Shown here: positions 19,585 through 30,344 of the stretch, piece after piece
How the letters are laid out: each line of letters starts with the position of its first letter
How positions within the stretch are numbered: position 1 is the stretch's first letter
Assembly (NCBI GenBank): GCA_029204225.1
Contig: CM055100.1
Coordinates: forward strand, 11,178,769-11,242,768
Direction: 5' to 3'
DNA: 64,000 nucleotides
Source: Diphasiastrum complanatum
Taxonomy: Eukaryota; Streptophyta; Lycopodiopsida; Lycopodiales; Lycopodiaceae
Position numbers and translations under genes: made by a program
The notes under the pieces: model-generated
What the model was told of the DNA's origin: nothing
The model's input: the letters and a program-made list of their open reading frames with translations, nothing else
The model's database searches: none

Positions 19585-21597
19585 TCATACATGAGGCATG
19601 CCGTCAGGTAATGCTTTGTGTGCCGATTTGAAAAAACGACTATTGCGTTGATTTTTCTGCAGATAATCTGTCAGTACTTCAGGGGCTCTCTCTTTAAGTT
19701 TGTCTTCGTACTCCCAAGAAGTCTCAATGAGTGGAGCCCGTAGCCACTTCACTAGATATTCGCGTTGAATGCTCGTTCGCTTTCTATGTGCCAATATTTG
19801 TTCTGGTACAAGTTGTCTCTTCGTATCATCAAGTGTCGATGGTGGGTGACGGAGTTCGTGTTGCCGATCAAAACGCTCATCCGATTTGTACCGTTTGAGT
19901 AATGAGATATGAAACACATTGTGTATATCCAAGCTGGATGGCAGCGCCAATCGGTAAGCCACTGGGTTGATCTTCTTGGTGACATAATATGGCCCCGCAT
20001 AAGGTCAAACGAACTTATGAGAGAAGCCTTTTGGTAACGCAATATTTTTTGTGTTCAGCCACACTTTATCACCTTCCTCAAATTCCAGTTCTCGTCGATG
20101 TGGGTTTACGTCAGCTGCCATACTTCTTTGTGATTGCTCTAAAAATGACTTCACCTCTGTCAGCTTTGTGTGCCACTCATTGATGAATTCCTCCGCAGTG
20201 GGTACTGGAGTTTCTTGCATGCCTGTAAGAAAAGAGCTTGGAACAATCGGTAGCCGACCATTGCTTATCTCGAAGGGTGCCTTTCCAGTAGATCTGTTCA
20301 CTTGGTTGTTATGTGCAAACTCGAGGATATCCAAGTAGCTGACCCAATCGGATTGGTCCCAAGCGACATAATTTCGTAAATGTTGTTCAATCTGTCGAGT
20401 GACTGGTTCCGTTTGTCCATCTGTTTGAGGGTGATATGCAGTGCTGAAATTCAATCCAGTTCCCACGAGGCGAAATAGACAAGTCCAAAACTTTCCTACA
20501 AACTTGGTGTCTCGGTCAAAAATAATTGTTCTAGGTAGGCCATGGTATTTGAAGACAAATTTGAAAAATAATCTTGCCACTTCTTCGGCTGTCACTGAAC
20601 TTTTAGTTGGTACAAGATGAGCTTGCTTCGAAAAGTGGTCAACCACCACATAAATTGAGTCGAAGCCTTGGCACCGTGGTAGTTGAACAATAAAATCTAT
20701 GCTCATAGAATCCCACGGGTATGCTGGTACCTGGGGTTAGCAGTTGCACCTTCACTTGTTGACATGTAGGGCATGTTTGCACATAGGATTCAACGTCTGC
20801 CCACATACTTGGCCAATAGAAGCCTCTCTTGAGAAGTTCATACATGCGATTCACCCCTGGATGTCTGGCGGCTAGTACGTCATGATGTTCCCGCAAGAGT
20901 TTCTTCCTCAGGTTGATGTTGTTTGGGACATATACTCTGCGTTGTTTATAAACAACCATTTGATCCTTCCAAGTGAAATGTTTATGAGGCTTTCCTAGCT
21001 GGAATTCGATCATTAAGTCCTTCGCCAACACATTTGTACCATAATTCTCTCTGATTTCTTGGAGTAGGCCAGTCACTTGAGTTGTTACCGTTGCCATCAA
21101 GTGTTCCTGTCTACTTAGTGTGTCCGCTACCACATTGTTCTTTCCCGCCGTGTGTACAATGTCTATATTGAATTTTGAGAGAAAGTTTTGCCATCGTATT
21201 TGCTTTGGTGTGAGCATACCTTGGGATGAGAAGTATTTGAGTGATACATTATTAGTGAATGTCTTAAAAGGTTTTCCTGCCACATAATGTCTCCGATGCT
21301 CCACTGCTTGAACTACTGTGACCATTTCTATTTCATGAGCTGGCCATCGTCGCTCCATGTCACTCAATTTCTTTAAAAAATATGCAACAGATTTTTCTTC
21401 TTGCATCAACACGGCCCCAATAGCAAAGTTCAACGCATCTGCATGTATTTCGAAAGGTTCCGATAAGGCAAGGATGGGTTCTTGAGTGATCCGTCGTTTT
21501 AGTTCTTGGAACACTGCTTCACATTCCGGTGTCCATGTCATCTTTAGATGAGTCTTGGTCTGCTCCAATAGTGGTGATGTTGCTCCACTTCCCATTT
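19585..21597 (-). pseudogene. gypsy-1 copy A: RNase H, integrase, chromodomain
   Basis: The minus strand encodes, in order: the RT/RNase H connection (TWTPECEAVFQELKRRI), RNase H (LALSEPFEIHADALNFAIG, RWPAHEIEMVTVVQA), and the integrase zinc-binding HHCC (HHDVLAARHPGVNRMYELL, CPTC). The integrase core keeps its three acidic residues: SIDFIVQLP, IFDRDTKFVG and GQTEPVTRQIE. The C-terminal domain and chromodomain (VPEQILAHRKRTSIQREYL) complete it. Frameshifts near 20715 and 20000 split it into three frames. The N-terminal half, with gag, protease and most RT, is missing: a copia LTR end abuts at 21598. The part shared with copy B is highly similar. Confidence 0.85.
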
Positions 21598-22438
21598 CTA
21601 GCTTTTGTAGCTTGTTGTACAAAGATCTTAGCCAAGTATTTTGGGAGTCTGATCCATTCAAGATCCACTTTTTTCACAAGGTATCAAAGCTGGTTGGCTG
21701 TTGTTTTTAGTAAAGTTTTCATTTATGGTGATATTTGAATGTTTGATCTGAGTTCTAGCATGATTATGCATTGCATTGTTGATAAAATCTTACTAACCTT
21801 TGTTTTGTGAGTTGAACTTGTGGAGCATATTTCAGGTCTATTGAAGATCAGAGGCTGAGAAGAAGTTATTTTGAATTAGATCATCACATCTAATCATTTT
21901 TTGATTGTGAGGCTTGTGCATATTCAATACTAACAATGTTCTTTTTCTTCTATTGTTGACAATCTCCATTTTTTTGGATGAGCCTTTCTTAAGTGGATGA
22001 CAAATGCTCTTTTGAGTGAGTTTGTAATTCTCCTAAATGATGAGCAAAGCTCCCATTTGGATGAAAGACCCCCTTTTTGGGTAAACATATTGTAAGCTCC
22101 ATTGTGAAGAGCATATTGTAAAGATTGTCCTCAATTTTGGTATAAATTTTCGTGTACTTTGTTGAGCATGTAAGTAACTCTCCTTATGTAATTTGATTGG
22201 AGCATTTGCTGGAAGGTTTTAATCATTATGAAATTGTGTTTCAGGTTCTTAACAGGTTTAGGAACTCTCTCATGTGAAGTGATCTTAGATCTATATCTGA
22301 ACATCAAAATTTGACAAGCTAGTGAAGCTAGTCTTGTGATTTACTAAGTGTGCTCTTTCATTCACCTCTAAAGCTTGTATTTATCACTTGCTGGGGTTTA
22401 TAAACTTTTAGAAGTGCGGTTTATATGTGGTTTTATGT
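21598..22438 (+). mobile_element. copia LTR end, primer-binding site and leader
   Basis: 21598-21678 matches the last 80 bases of the copia-2 C LTR (36399-36479), including AAGATCCACTTTTTTCACA. It is followed directly by AGGTATCAAAGCTGG, a slightly altered copy of the tRNA initiator-Met complement used by plant copia elements. The following ~750 bp has no ORF and fits a retroelement leader. It ends at the next LTR on the opposite strand. Confidence 0.65.
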
Positions 22439-23004
22439 GAAGGATTTCAGATCATTACGATCCAATCCACTTGAAAGATCTTGGGTTACTAATAGAACTT
22501 GATCAAACTTGAATGATATGATAAAGTACTGTTGTTTTCTGTACAAAATTGGCAATCTACTGTCATTCACACGTGTGAAACCAAAAATAACAATTATAGA
22601 TCATTCTACACACAGAAATGCAAGCAATCACAAGCATAGTGCACCAATGGATAGTAGAATCCAAGAGAACCATGTATAAGCATGAAATGAGAGAGAGAAG
22701 ATATGTCTCTCCATGAGTTACATCCTTTTATAGCATGTCCAAAACCTATTTGCCACTTGGCTTTTTTTCCAAAATGCTAATCCTACTATTTTTGGGTCTA
22801 GATTCAAAGTACCCAACATTCAAATTTGAATCTACCGTAAACTCGCCTTCTAACTTTCCCACACTTTCAAAATGTGTTTATTCAAATGACATTTAGACTA
22901 ATGAACTTTGAAAAGTCAATCTCTAAGTCTAAAAACAAAGTTGGCCTCAATATGTCAAATATGGAAATATAACAAATATGATCAAACTAGTTGAATCTTT
23001 TACA
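22439..23004 (-). mobile_element. copia-2 copy A 3' LTR
   Basis: On the minus strand it begins TGTAAAAGATTCAACTAG and ends ATCCTTCACA. It shares long blocks with the LTR at 16919-17565. The first dinucleotides TGTG have become TGTA. It adjoins the RNase H end of copy A. Confidence 0.8.
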
Positions 23005-23714
23005 GTCCCTCTTCAGCTAGTTTTAGCATGGACTTTGATAACACTCCAAGTGAAGTCCTATGCTTCATGAACAAGTCCTTTCCCAATGCTTTGGTGAAGA
23101 TATCAGCTACACATTCCCTTGAGGACACATGTTGAAGCTCCACCTCCTTTGCAATGACTTGCTCCCTCACAAAATGATATTGCACCTCAATATGCTTGCT
23201 CCTAGCATGAGAGATAGGATTGGTTGCCAACCTTTGGGATGATTGATTGTCACAAAAGATGATTGGGCTCTCTGAAAAATCTAGGAAGTGAAGATCCTTG
23301 ATCATCCTCTTGATCCATACCATCTCCTTTGTGCAATGTGTAAGAGCTTTGTACTCGGCCTCACTATGACAATGAGATAGTGGCTTGTTTCTTCAACAAC
23401 CTGATATAGCTCCATCGCCTATGAAAATAGAATGAGCACTAATGGATTTCCTATCCATTACATCTCTAGCATAGTCCGAATCTAAAAATCCAAAAAGATT
23501 AGGTGATGATCCCTGATACAATATGCCAAAATCTCGAGTTCCAATGATGTACCTCCAAACTCGCTTTCCTAGTTTCCAATGCTCCTCACTAGGATCTTGC
23601 ATGAATTGACTCAATTTTCCAATGCAATAGCTTAGATCTGGTCTAGTAATGGTTAGATAGATGAGTGAACCAACTAGCTTCCTATAGAGAGCGATGTCGT
23701 TGAAGGATCCTCAT
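23005..23714 (-). pseudogene. copia-2 copy A: late RT and RNase H
   Basis: On the minus strand: SLYRKLVGSLIYLTITRPDL, then LGKRVWRYIIGTRDFGILYQ, DSDYARDVMDRKS, IFCDNQSSQRLATNPISHAR and FVREQVIAKEVELQHVSSRE. These are the standard copia RT-RNase H landmarks. A frameshift near 23390 separates two frames. At 23715 the sequence is cut by a copia-1 LTR; the rest of copy A continues at 25506. Confidence 0.85.
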
Positions 23715-24955
23715 TGTTGGAGAAAGAGGGTGTGTGAGTGTGAGAAACTAAAATAGCTCGAAAAGAAAACGAACATGAAAAGAAGCAAACTCGAAACTCG
23801 AACGAGAAACAAACTCGAATGGAAAGTGTTCGTGCGTAGCGTAATGAGCTATATTACTCTTTTCCTAAGCATGACTACGCCTATCAGAAATGAACAGAAC
23901 GTTAGTGATAGAAATCACGGTCGATCTGATTATGTAGCCAAACATTAAGCAACAAAACATTTGAAGGATAATTTGTCATGAACAGCTAGACAAATCATTA
24001 GTCGCAAATGATTCATGAAGAGCTAGACTGAGCTCAACTAATAATAAGTCGCGAATTAGTCGTGAAAGACAAGACTAAATATTAGTTGCGAACAATTAGA
24101 CTAATAATAATTTGCTAAGAACAGATTACCAGATTGAGCAATAAGAGAGTCAGACAGAACGTAGGAAAGCATAGAAATATTGACACAAATATGATTGCAG
24201 AACAAAATAGAGCTATTATCAGATTAAGTATAGCAAAATATACATGTCAATAATGTTGTGGAGCATGAGACAATAGCGGACGAAACCTTGTGCTCTACAA
24301 AGCTAATCCAATCTGTAAAAGAAATGAACCTATTATTGACAATACAAAGAATCAATGCGCGAGGGCATCTACTTCATCTATCTCTGATAAGCTTCTGATG
24401 CTATTGTTTTTCACACACATTGTTATCTCATATCTATATTTTCTCACATCTATAGAATATGCAAATGGTATTCAATATATATACACAATTTTATAGCTGT
24501 GCAAATGAAGAAAGTGCAAAGTGGATGTGCTATCTGTAGGAGATCGTGGGTGGCTGCTGTCGTTGTCAAATTTGTTAGCATAGTTGCATGGGATGAGCGT
24601 GAAAAGGCCGCGACATCAGCCTTTGCTGAAATGAACGTTGGTGAAGATGCAAAAAATACGACACGCAGATTTGATTTATAGGGTCCCTTCACTTTTTTGT
24701 AAGGGCACCTTTGACATTTTGTAAGGTAGTGTCATCTTTTTCGCATGTGACAAATCACATGTAAAAATACAGTGTCGTGTTTTTCACCTTTTTCTCCTGT
24801 GAAAATTTATTTGTATTTATGCAGACAGTCGTGTTTTTTGCCTGTCTTATTTTACATGTAAATATGCAGACTATGCGACAACATGAGTAAAACTGCAGCA
24901 TGAATGGAGGCAGATTAAAATGGGATTTAGGAGAGTAAAGGAGATAAATCCAGCA
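23715..24955 (-). mobile_element. copia-1 copy A 3' LTR, full length
   Basis: On the minus strand it begins TGCTGGATTTATCTCC at 24955, preceded by the polypurine AAGGGGGAG, and ends CTTTCTCCAACA at 23715. At about 1.24 kb it is unusually long for a plant copia LTR. It contains TAGTCGCGAA repeats and TATATATA near the middle. It sits within the RT region of copia-2 A. Confidence 0.85.
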
Positions 24956-25059
24956 CTCCCCCTTAATCTGGATCTGTGAATGCCCAACCATGTTCTGCGT
25001 TCTGCAGTATGTTAGGCTCACCTCCTTATTGAGAACCTTGCCCCTGATGTAGTGATATA
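24956..25059 (-). pseudogene. copia-1 copy A internal scrap (RNase H end and polypurine tract)
   Basis: Between two LTR copies only about 100 bp of internal sequence is left: YHYIRGKVLNKEVSLTYCRT then a deletion of the usual ADIFTKAL motif, then the polypurine tract. The primer-binding site that should follow the 5' LTR is absent. Confidence 0.75.
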
Positions 25060-25505
25060 TGTTGGGGGAGAGGGACGAATGAGAGTGTCATGTGTGAGAA
25101 TAAAAAAAAATTAGCTTTAACAAAAAGAAAGACGAACATGAACGAGAAACAAAACAGGAACGAGAAACGAACTTGAACAGAAAATGTTCGTGCGCAGCGG
25201 AACAAGCTAAACGACTCTCTCCCTAATCATGACTACGTCTACCAGAACAAACAGAATGGTGGTGATGGAAATCACGGTCATTCTTGATTACGTAGCCAAA
25301 CTATAATTGAACATCAGAAGAATAATATATCGCGAATAGCAAGACAAATTGTTTGTCGCGAAAGATTTGCGAAGAGATTTGCGAAGAGAGAGACTAGGCT
25401 CAACTGATAATCAGTCGCGAACGATTTGCGAAAGGCAAGACTAAATATTAGTCGTGCTAAAACAGATTACCAAAATGAGCAACTAGAAAAATCAGACATA
25501 ATGAA
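25060..25505 (-). mobile_element. copia-1 copy A 5' LTR fragment
   Basis: The 3' part of the LTR on the minus strand, ending CTCTCCCCCAACA at 25060, with the same AACGAGAAACGAAC and GTAGCCAAAC blocks as the full copies. It is truncated at about 25505, where copia-2 A integrase resumes. Confidence 0.75.
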
Positions 25506-26396
25506 TGATAATAAGCATAATCTTTGAGCTTATTTGAAATATATTCCCCTCCATTATCTGATCTCAAGCATTTAACCTTTGTATTGAGTTAATTTTTCAC
25601 TTCATTGTTAAACTTGACAAATGCAGCAAACACTTCATCCTTGATTTTAAGAAAATAGACTCAAGTATATCTACTAAAGTCATCAATGAAAGTTTCCTAC
25701 ATCTTTGCCCCACCATTGCTAGTTGTACTAAAAGAGTGAAGATCCGAATGCACAAGATGAAAAACTTCTTTAGATCTAGAATAAGCAACTCTATGAGATT
25801 TAGACAAGGCACTATTGTTTGCAACAAGACTTTCCAGGAGACCAAGAACATGCTTGTCCTTTGCCATTACCTCCAAAGATTTGAAGTTGGGATGGCCCAA
25901 CCTCGTATGCCAAACTTCTTGGTTTGTCAATTGTTCCCTAGCCATACATCCTTCATGCTTAGAGATCACACATGCATCTAGTTTGAAAAGCTTCCCATGC
26001 CTCCTTCCTTGAGCAATCAAGGTTCCACATTTACTTATCAAACAAGCATCTCCAATGAATTCAACATCAATCCACTAAGCAAGTTCTTAGTGATTGAAGG
26101 AATGTACAATACATTTTCAAAATTAGCTTTCCTATTTGTTGAAAGAGAAATAGGAATTGTGCCTATGCCTTTGATGTCACATTGACCATCATTTGCAGTA
26201 TAGATGATGCTGCTCTCTCCCTCATAAGATAATAAGGATGAAAAGTATTCCCAATGTCTTGTCATGTGAGATGAGACTCCACTATCAATCCACCAAGGAT
26301 CATTCCCATTTATATTTGCAAGCAAACTTGAAGTCATAACAAGAGTTTCACAAATGCTATGCTCTTCTTCATTTATTGCTAGATTTCCTTGCCTCT
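25506..26396 (-). pseudogene. copia-2 copy A: protease, GAG-pre-integrase, integrase start
   Basis: On the minus strand: protease WWIDSGVSSHMT (26290), IKGIGTIPISLSTNRKANFE, GAG-pre-integrase TRLGHPNFKSLEVMAKDK with ALSKSH, integrase LVHSDLHSFSTTSNGGAKM, and at 25570 KCLRSDNGGEYISNKLKDY. Several frameshifts interrupt it. It begins at 26396 directly against the divergent copy B. Confidence 0.8.
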
Positions 26397-27911
26397 CACC
26401 AGTTCACACATGACCTTTCACAAAGAGTATTTCACTTCTTTGCATATGAAGATGACAAGAGGGTGATCTACATGGCCAATGATGGTGAGTGTGCAATTAA
26501 AGGGATTGGTACAATTCCTATTTCTCTCTCTACAAATAGGAATGTTCATTTGAAAGATGTCTTGTTTATTCCATCTATTACCAAGAATTTGCCTAGTGTG
26601 AGTCAAATGCTAAGTAAAGGCCTCAAGGTGGAGTTTGATGGAGATGCTTGTTTGATCAAAGGAAGGATGTCTTGATTGGAAAAGGTAAAAGGAAAGGGAA
26701 GTTGTTCAAACTAGATGCTTGTGTTATTGCTAACCAAGTTGGATGTGTTGCAAGGGAGCAAGCACCTATTTAAGAGGTTTGGCATAAAAGGATGGGACAC
26801 CTCAACTTCAAGTCATTGGAGGTAATGGCTAGGAAGAAGATTGTGATAGGTCTTCCAAGCTCCTTAAGTGGCATCAAACATGTTTGTCAGTCTTGTGCTT
26901 TGTCTAAGTCACATAGACTACCTTATACTATATCTATATCTAGATCTACAAAGCCTTTTCAACTTGTACATTCGGATATTCATGGATTTACTAGAATTAG
27001 CAATAGTGGAGCTAAGATGTATGTAACATTCATTGATGATTTTAGTAGATTTTGTTGGATCTATCTACTAAAGAGCAAAGATGAAGTGTATGATGTCTAT
27101 ATCAAGTTCAAGAATGCAAGGGAGAACCAATTTTTCACAAGGATCAAGTGCTTAAGGAGTGACAATGTTGGTGAGTACATATCTACCAAGTTCAAGCCCT
27201 TTTGTGATGAGCATGGGATCAAAAGGGAGTATACAACATCAAGGACCCCACAACAAAATGGAATGGCTGAAATGAAGAATAGGAATTTATGGGTGGTCGA
27301 GTGCTATTTTGGATGGAAGGACACCCTTTGAGATGCTATTCAAGAGGAGGCCGAGTGTCAACTTTCTAAGAACCTTTGGATGCACATGCTATGTCAACAT
27401 TACTCTTGATGATAGGACCAAGGAGGATCCATCTTCAAGAAGAGGTATTTTTGTTGGATATAGTGAGGTGAGTAAAGCCTACAAGGTTTATATTCCTTCT
27501 ACTAACAAAGTGATTGTTGGTAGAGATGTCATTTTTGATGAGGGGAACATTTCAAAAGTGTCTTCAAACATGATTGATGGTGGTGTGGATGGATCTAACA
27601 TTCTTGATGCTGATAAAAAGGATCCTACTTTTGGATGGTGATGATGATGGACGTTCATCAAGTCAAAAGCCAAGGAGAACATCAAGGGAAAGACAAGTAC
27701 CTTCAAGGCTCACATATGATCAAAAGGGTAAGCAAGTAGTTTCTGGAATTATTTGCTTTCCTAACCTCTTTGGATGAACCTACAAGTGTAGATCAAGCAA
27801 GGAAAGAAAAGGAGTGGATCCAAGCAATGGATCTTGAGTATGGAATATGGAGATTGGTGGAGTTGCCTAAGGATAAGAAAGCTATTGGATGCAAATGGAT
27901 CTTCAAGGTGA
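26397..27911 (+). pseudogene. copia-2 copy B: protease to integrase
   Basis: The plus strand shows YEDDKRVIYMANDGECAIKG and KDVLFIPSITKNL (protease region), KRMGHLNFKSLEVMARKK, LVHSDIHGF, FIDDFSRFCWIYLLKSKDEV, CLRSDNVGEY and TPQQNGMAEMKNR. The three catalytic acids of integrase are present. Then come GRTPFEMLFKRRPSVNFLRT and SKAYKVYIPSTNKVIVGRD. About 150 bp is deleted between NRNLWVVE and the GRTPFEM segment. The start of RT (AIGCKWIFKV) is interrupted at 27912 by a MITE. Confidence 0.85.
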
Positions 27912-28289
27912 CATTAGAGGAGTTCTAAATCCAAAAAAGACCCCTTGTAGAAATTCTTTTTATATTTTTTCTCAATTTTTTCTTACACATACACCAATCA
28001 AAACACTCAAATTTGAAATCTACGTAACGTAACTTTTTGAGTCCACATTTTGATTCCACACTAAAAATGGCATAACTTTTTAGTGGTAAGTCTGAATTTA
28101 GCGGAGATTGGTGCATTGGAAAGCGCTCAACAAGGGCTTTCCAATGATATGTTAGATGACATACTTCTGAGATACGATTAAAAAGTTATGGCAAGTCAAA
28201 AGTATTAGTGTTATAATATTTTAATAATATAAACTACATCTTGCACGAATTTTTAAAGGGTCTTTTTGGAGCTCAAAACTCCTCTAATG
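27912..28289. mobile_element. MITE in copia-2 copy B
   Basis: A 378-bp insertion splits the RT codons for WIFKV and TNQDG. The ends are a perfect 13-bp inverted repeat, CATTAGAGGAGTT and AACTCCTCTAATG. Beyond these the ends stay similar for about 20 more bases (CCAAAAA-GACCC). An internal hairpin surrounds GGAAAGCGCTCAACAAGGGC. The flanks repeat only GA or GAC, so the superfamily (Harbinger- or CACTA-like with short duplication) is not settled. No ORF. Confidence 0.75.
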
Positions 28290-28978
28290 AGACAAACCAA
28301 GATGGATCTATCAACAAGTACAAGGCAAGGTTAGTGGCAAAATGATATGCTCAACAACAAGGGATTGACTGTGATGAGACCTTTGCACCCGTGGCAAAGA
28401 TGGTAAGCATTCGAGTCATCATTTCACTTGCTACACTTTATGGATGGGATCTATGGAAAATGGACATTTCAAATGCATCCTTGAATGGTGATCTTGAGGA
28501 GGAAGTGTACATGAAACAGCCCGAGAGCTACATTTCATCAACAAAGCCAAATCATGTGTGTCTACTACAAAAGAGCTTGTATGGCCTTAAGCAAGCACCA
28601 AGGAGTTGGTATGCTAAGCTTGACACTTTTTTACTCTCTCAAGGCTTTGTTATGAGTGAGTATGATCATTCACTTTATTATAGGTTTGCTGGAAATGATG
28701 TTACCATCTTGCTAATCTATGTGGATGATATCAACTTGAGTGGTGGAGACAATCAAGATGTGGAGGATATCAAGAATGCTCTTAAGGAGTTTGAGGTGCA
28801 TGATCTTGGTAATTTGCATTACATTTTGGAAATAGAAGTCATTAGATCTTCTCAAGCTACTTTCATTTGTCAAGAGAAGTATGCTAATTGTATTCTAGAA
28901 AGATTTCATATGGTAGATGCAAAAGCTAGTGATACACCTATGGAGTCTCATGTAAAGCTAACTATAACAGGAAATGAA
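28290..28978 (+). pseudogene. copia-2 copy B: reverse transcriptase
   Basis: The frame from 28391 contains QQGIDCDETFAPVAKM (upstream), WKMDISNASLNGDLEEEVYM, KSLYGLKQAPRSWY, the catalytic LIYVDDINLSG, and LGNLHYILEIEV. One stop (28344) lies before the long open part. The polymerase is cut at ESHVKLTITGNE by the copia-1 B LTR at 28979. Confidence 0.85.
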
Positions 28979-30149
28979 TGTTGGATTTATCTCCTTTACT
29001 CTCCTAAATCCCATTTTAATCTGCCTCCATTCATGCTGCATTTTTACTCATGTTGTCGCACAGTCTGCATATTTACATGTAAAATAAGACAGGCAAAAAA
29101 CACGACTGTCTGCATAAATACAAATAAATTTCCACAGGCGAAAAACACGACACTGTGTTTTTACACGTGATTTGTGACAAGCAAAAAAGACGACACTACC
29201 TTACAAAATGCCGAAGGTGCCCTTACAGAAAAGCGAAGGCACCTTGTAAATCAAATCTTAAGGCATTTGTCAGAGTGTCGCATTTTTTCCATCTTCACCA
29301 ATGTTCATTTCAACAGAGGCCAACGTCGTGGCCTTTTCACGCTCATCCCATGCAACTGTGCTAACAGATTTGACAATGACAGCAGCCACCCACGATCTCC
29401 TACAGACAGCACATCCACTTTGCACTTTTTTCATCGGCACACTTGTAAAGTTGTGTATATATATTGAATACCATTTGTGTATTCTATAGATGTGAGATAA
29501 CAACGTGTGTGAAAAACAATAGCATCAGAAGCTTATCAGAGATAGACGAAGTAGATGCCCTCACGCATTGATTCTTTGTATTGTTAGTAATAGGTTCATT
29601 CTCCACAACATTATTGACATGTATATTTTGCTATACTTAATCTGATAACAGCTCTATTTTGTTTTGTGTTCAGATTTGTGTCAATATTGCTATGCTTTCC
29701 TACATTCTGTCTGACTCTCTTACTGCTCAATCTGGTAATCTATTCTTAGCGAATTATTATTAGTCTAGTTGTTCGCGACTAATATTTAGTCTTGTCTTTC
29801 GCGACTAATTTGTAACTGATTATCAGTTGAGCTCAATCTAGCTCTTCGCGAATCATTTGCGACTAATAATTTGTCTAGTTGTTCGTGACACATTATCCTT
29901 CTGATGTTTTGTTGCTTAATGTTTGGCTACATGATTAGATCGATTGTGATTTCTATCACTAATGTTCTGTTTGTTTCTGATAGGCGTAGTCATGCCTAGG
30001 GAAAGAGTAATATAGCTCATTTCGCTATGCATGAACACTTTTCGTTTGAGTTCGTTTCTCGTTCAAGTTTCGAGTTCGTTTCTTTTCGTGTTCATTTTCT
30101 TTTCGAACTATTTTAGTTTCTCACACTCACACACCCTCTTTTTCCAACA
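28979..30149 (+). mobile_element. copia-1 copy B 5' LTR, full length
   Basis: It starts TGTTGGATTTATCTCC and ends CTCTTTTTCCAACA, so TGTTGG and CCAACA are perfect inverted ends. A TATATATA sequence at about 29455 could be the promoter. The family TCGCGACTAAT units lie at 29770-29880. It is followed immediately by a primer-binding site. Confidence 0.92.
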
Positions 30150-30161
30150 TGGTATTAGAGC
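30150..30161 (+). other. Primer-binding site of copia-1 B
   Basis: TGGTATTAGAGC directly follows the LTR. It matches the complement of the 3' end of plant initiator tRNA-Met (TGGTATCAGAGC) with one change. Confidence 0.9.
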
Positions 30162-30344
30162 TATTTTCGTAGCCTGATAAGCTTCCACAGTACAAGACTC
30201 TACTAGCCGATAGATTAATTGTCTTCTTGTTCTGTAATTCAGTATGAGATTTTTCATACTTAAGTCACTGATAGCTTTTCCTATCACTTAGACTAATCTT
30301 CCACATGCTCTTTCGAGAGTCATTACTATGTTGTTGCAGGATGA

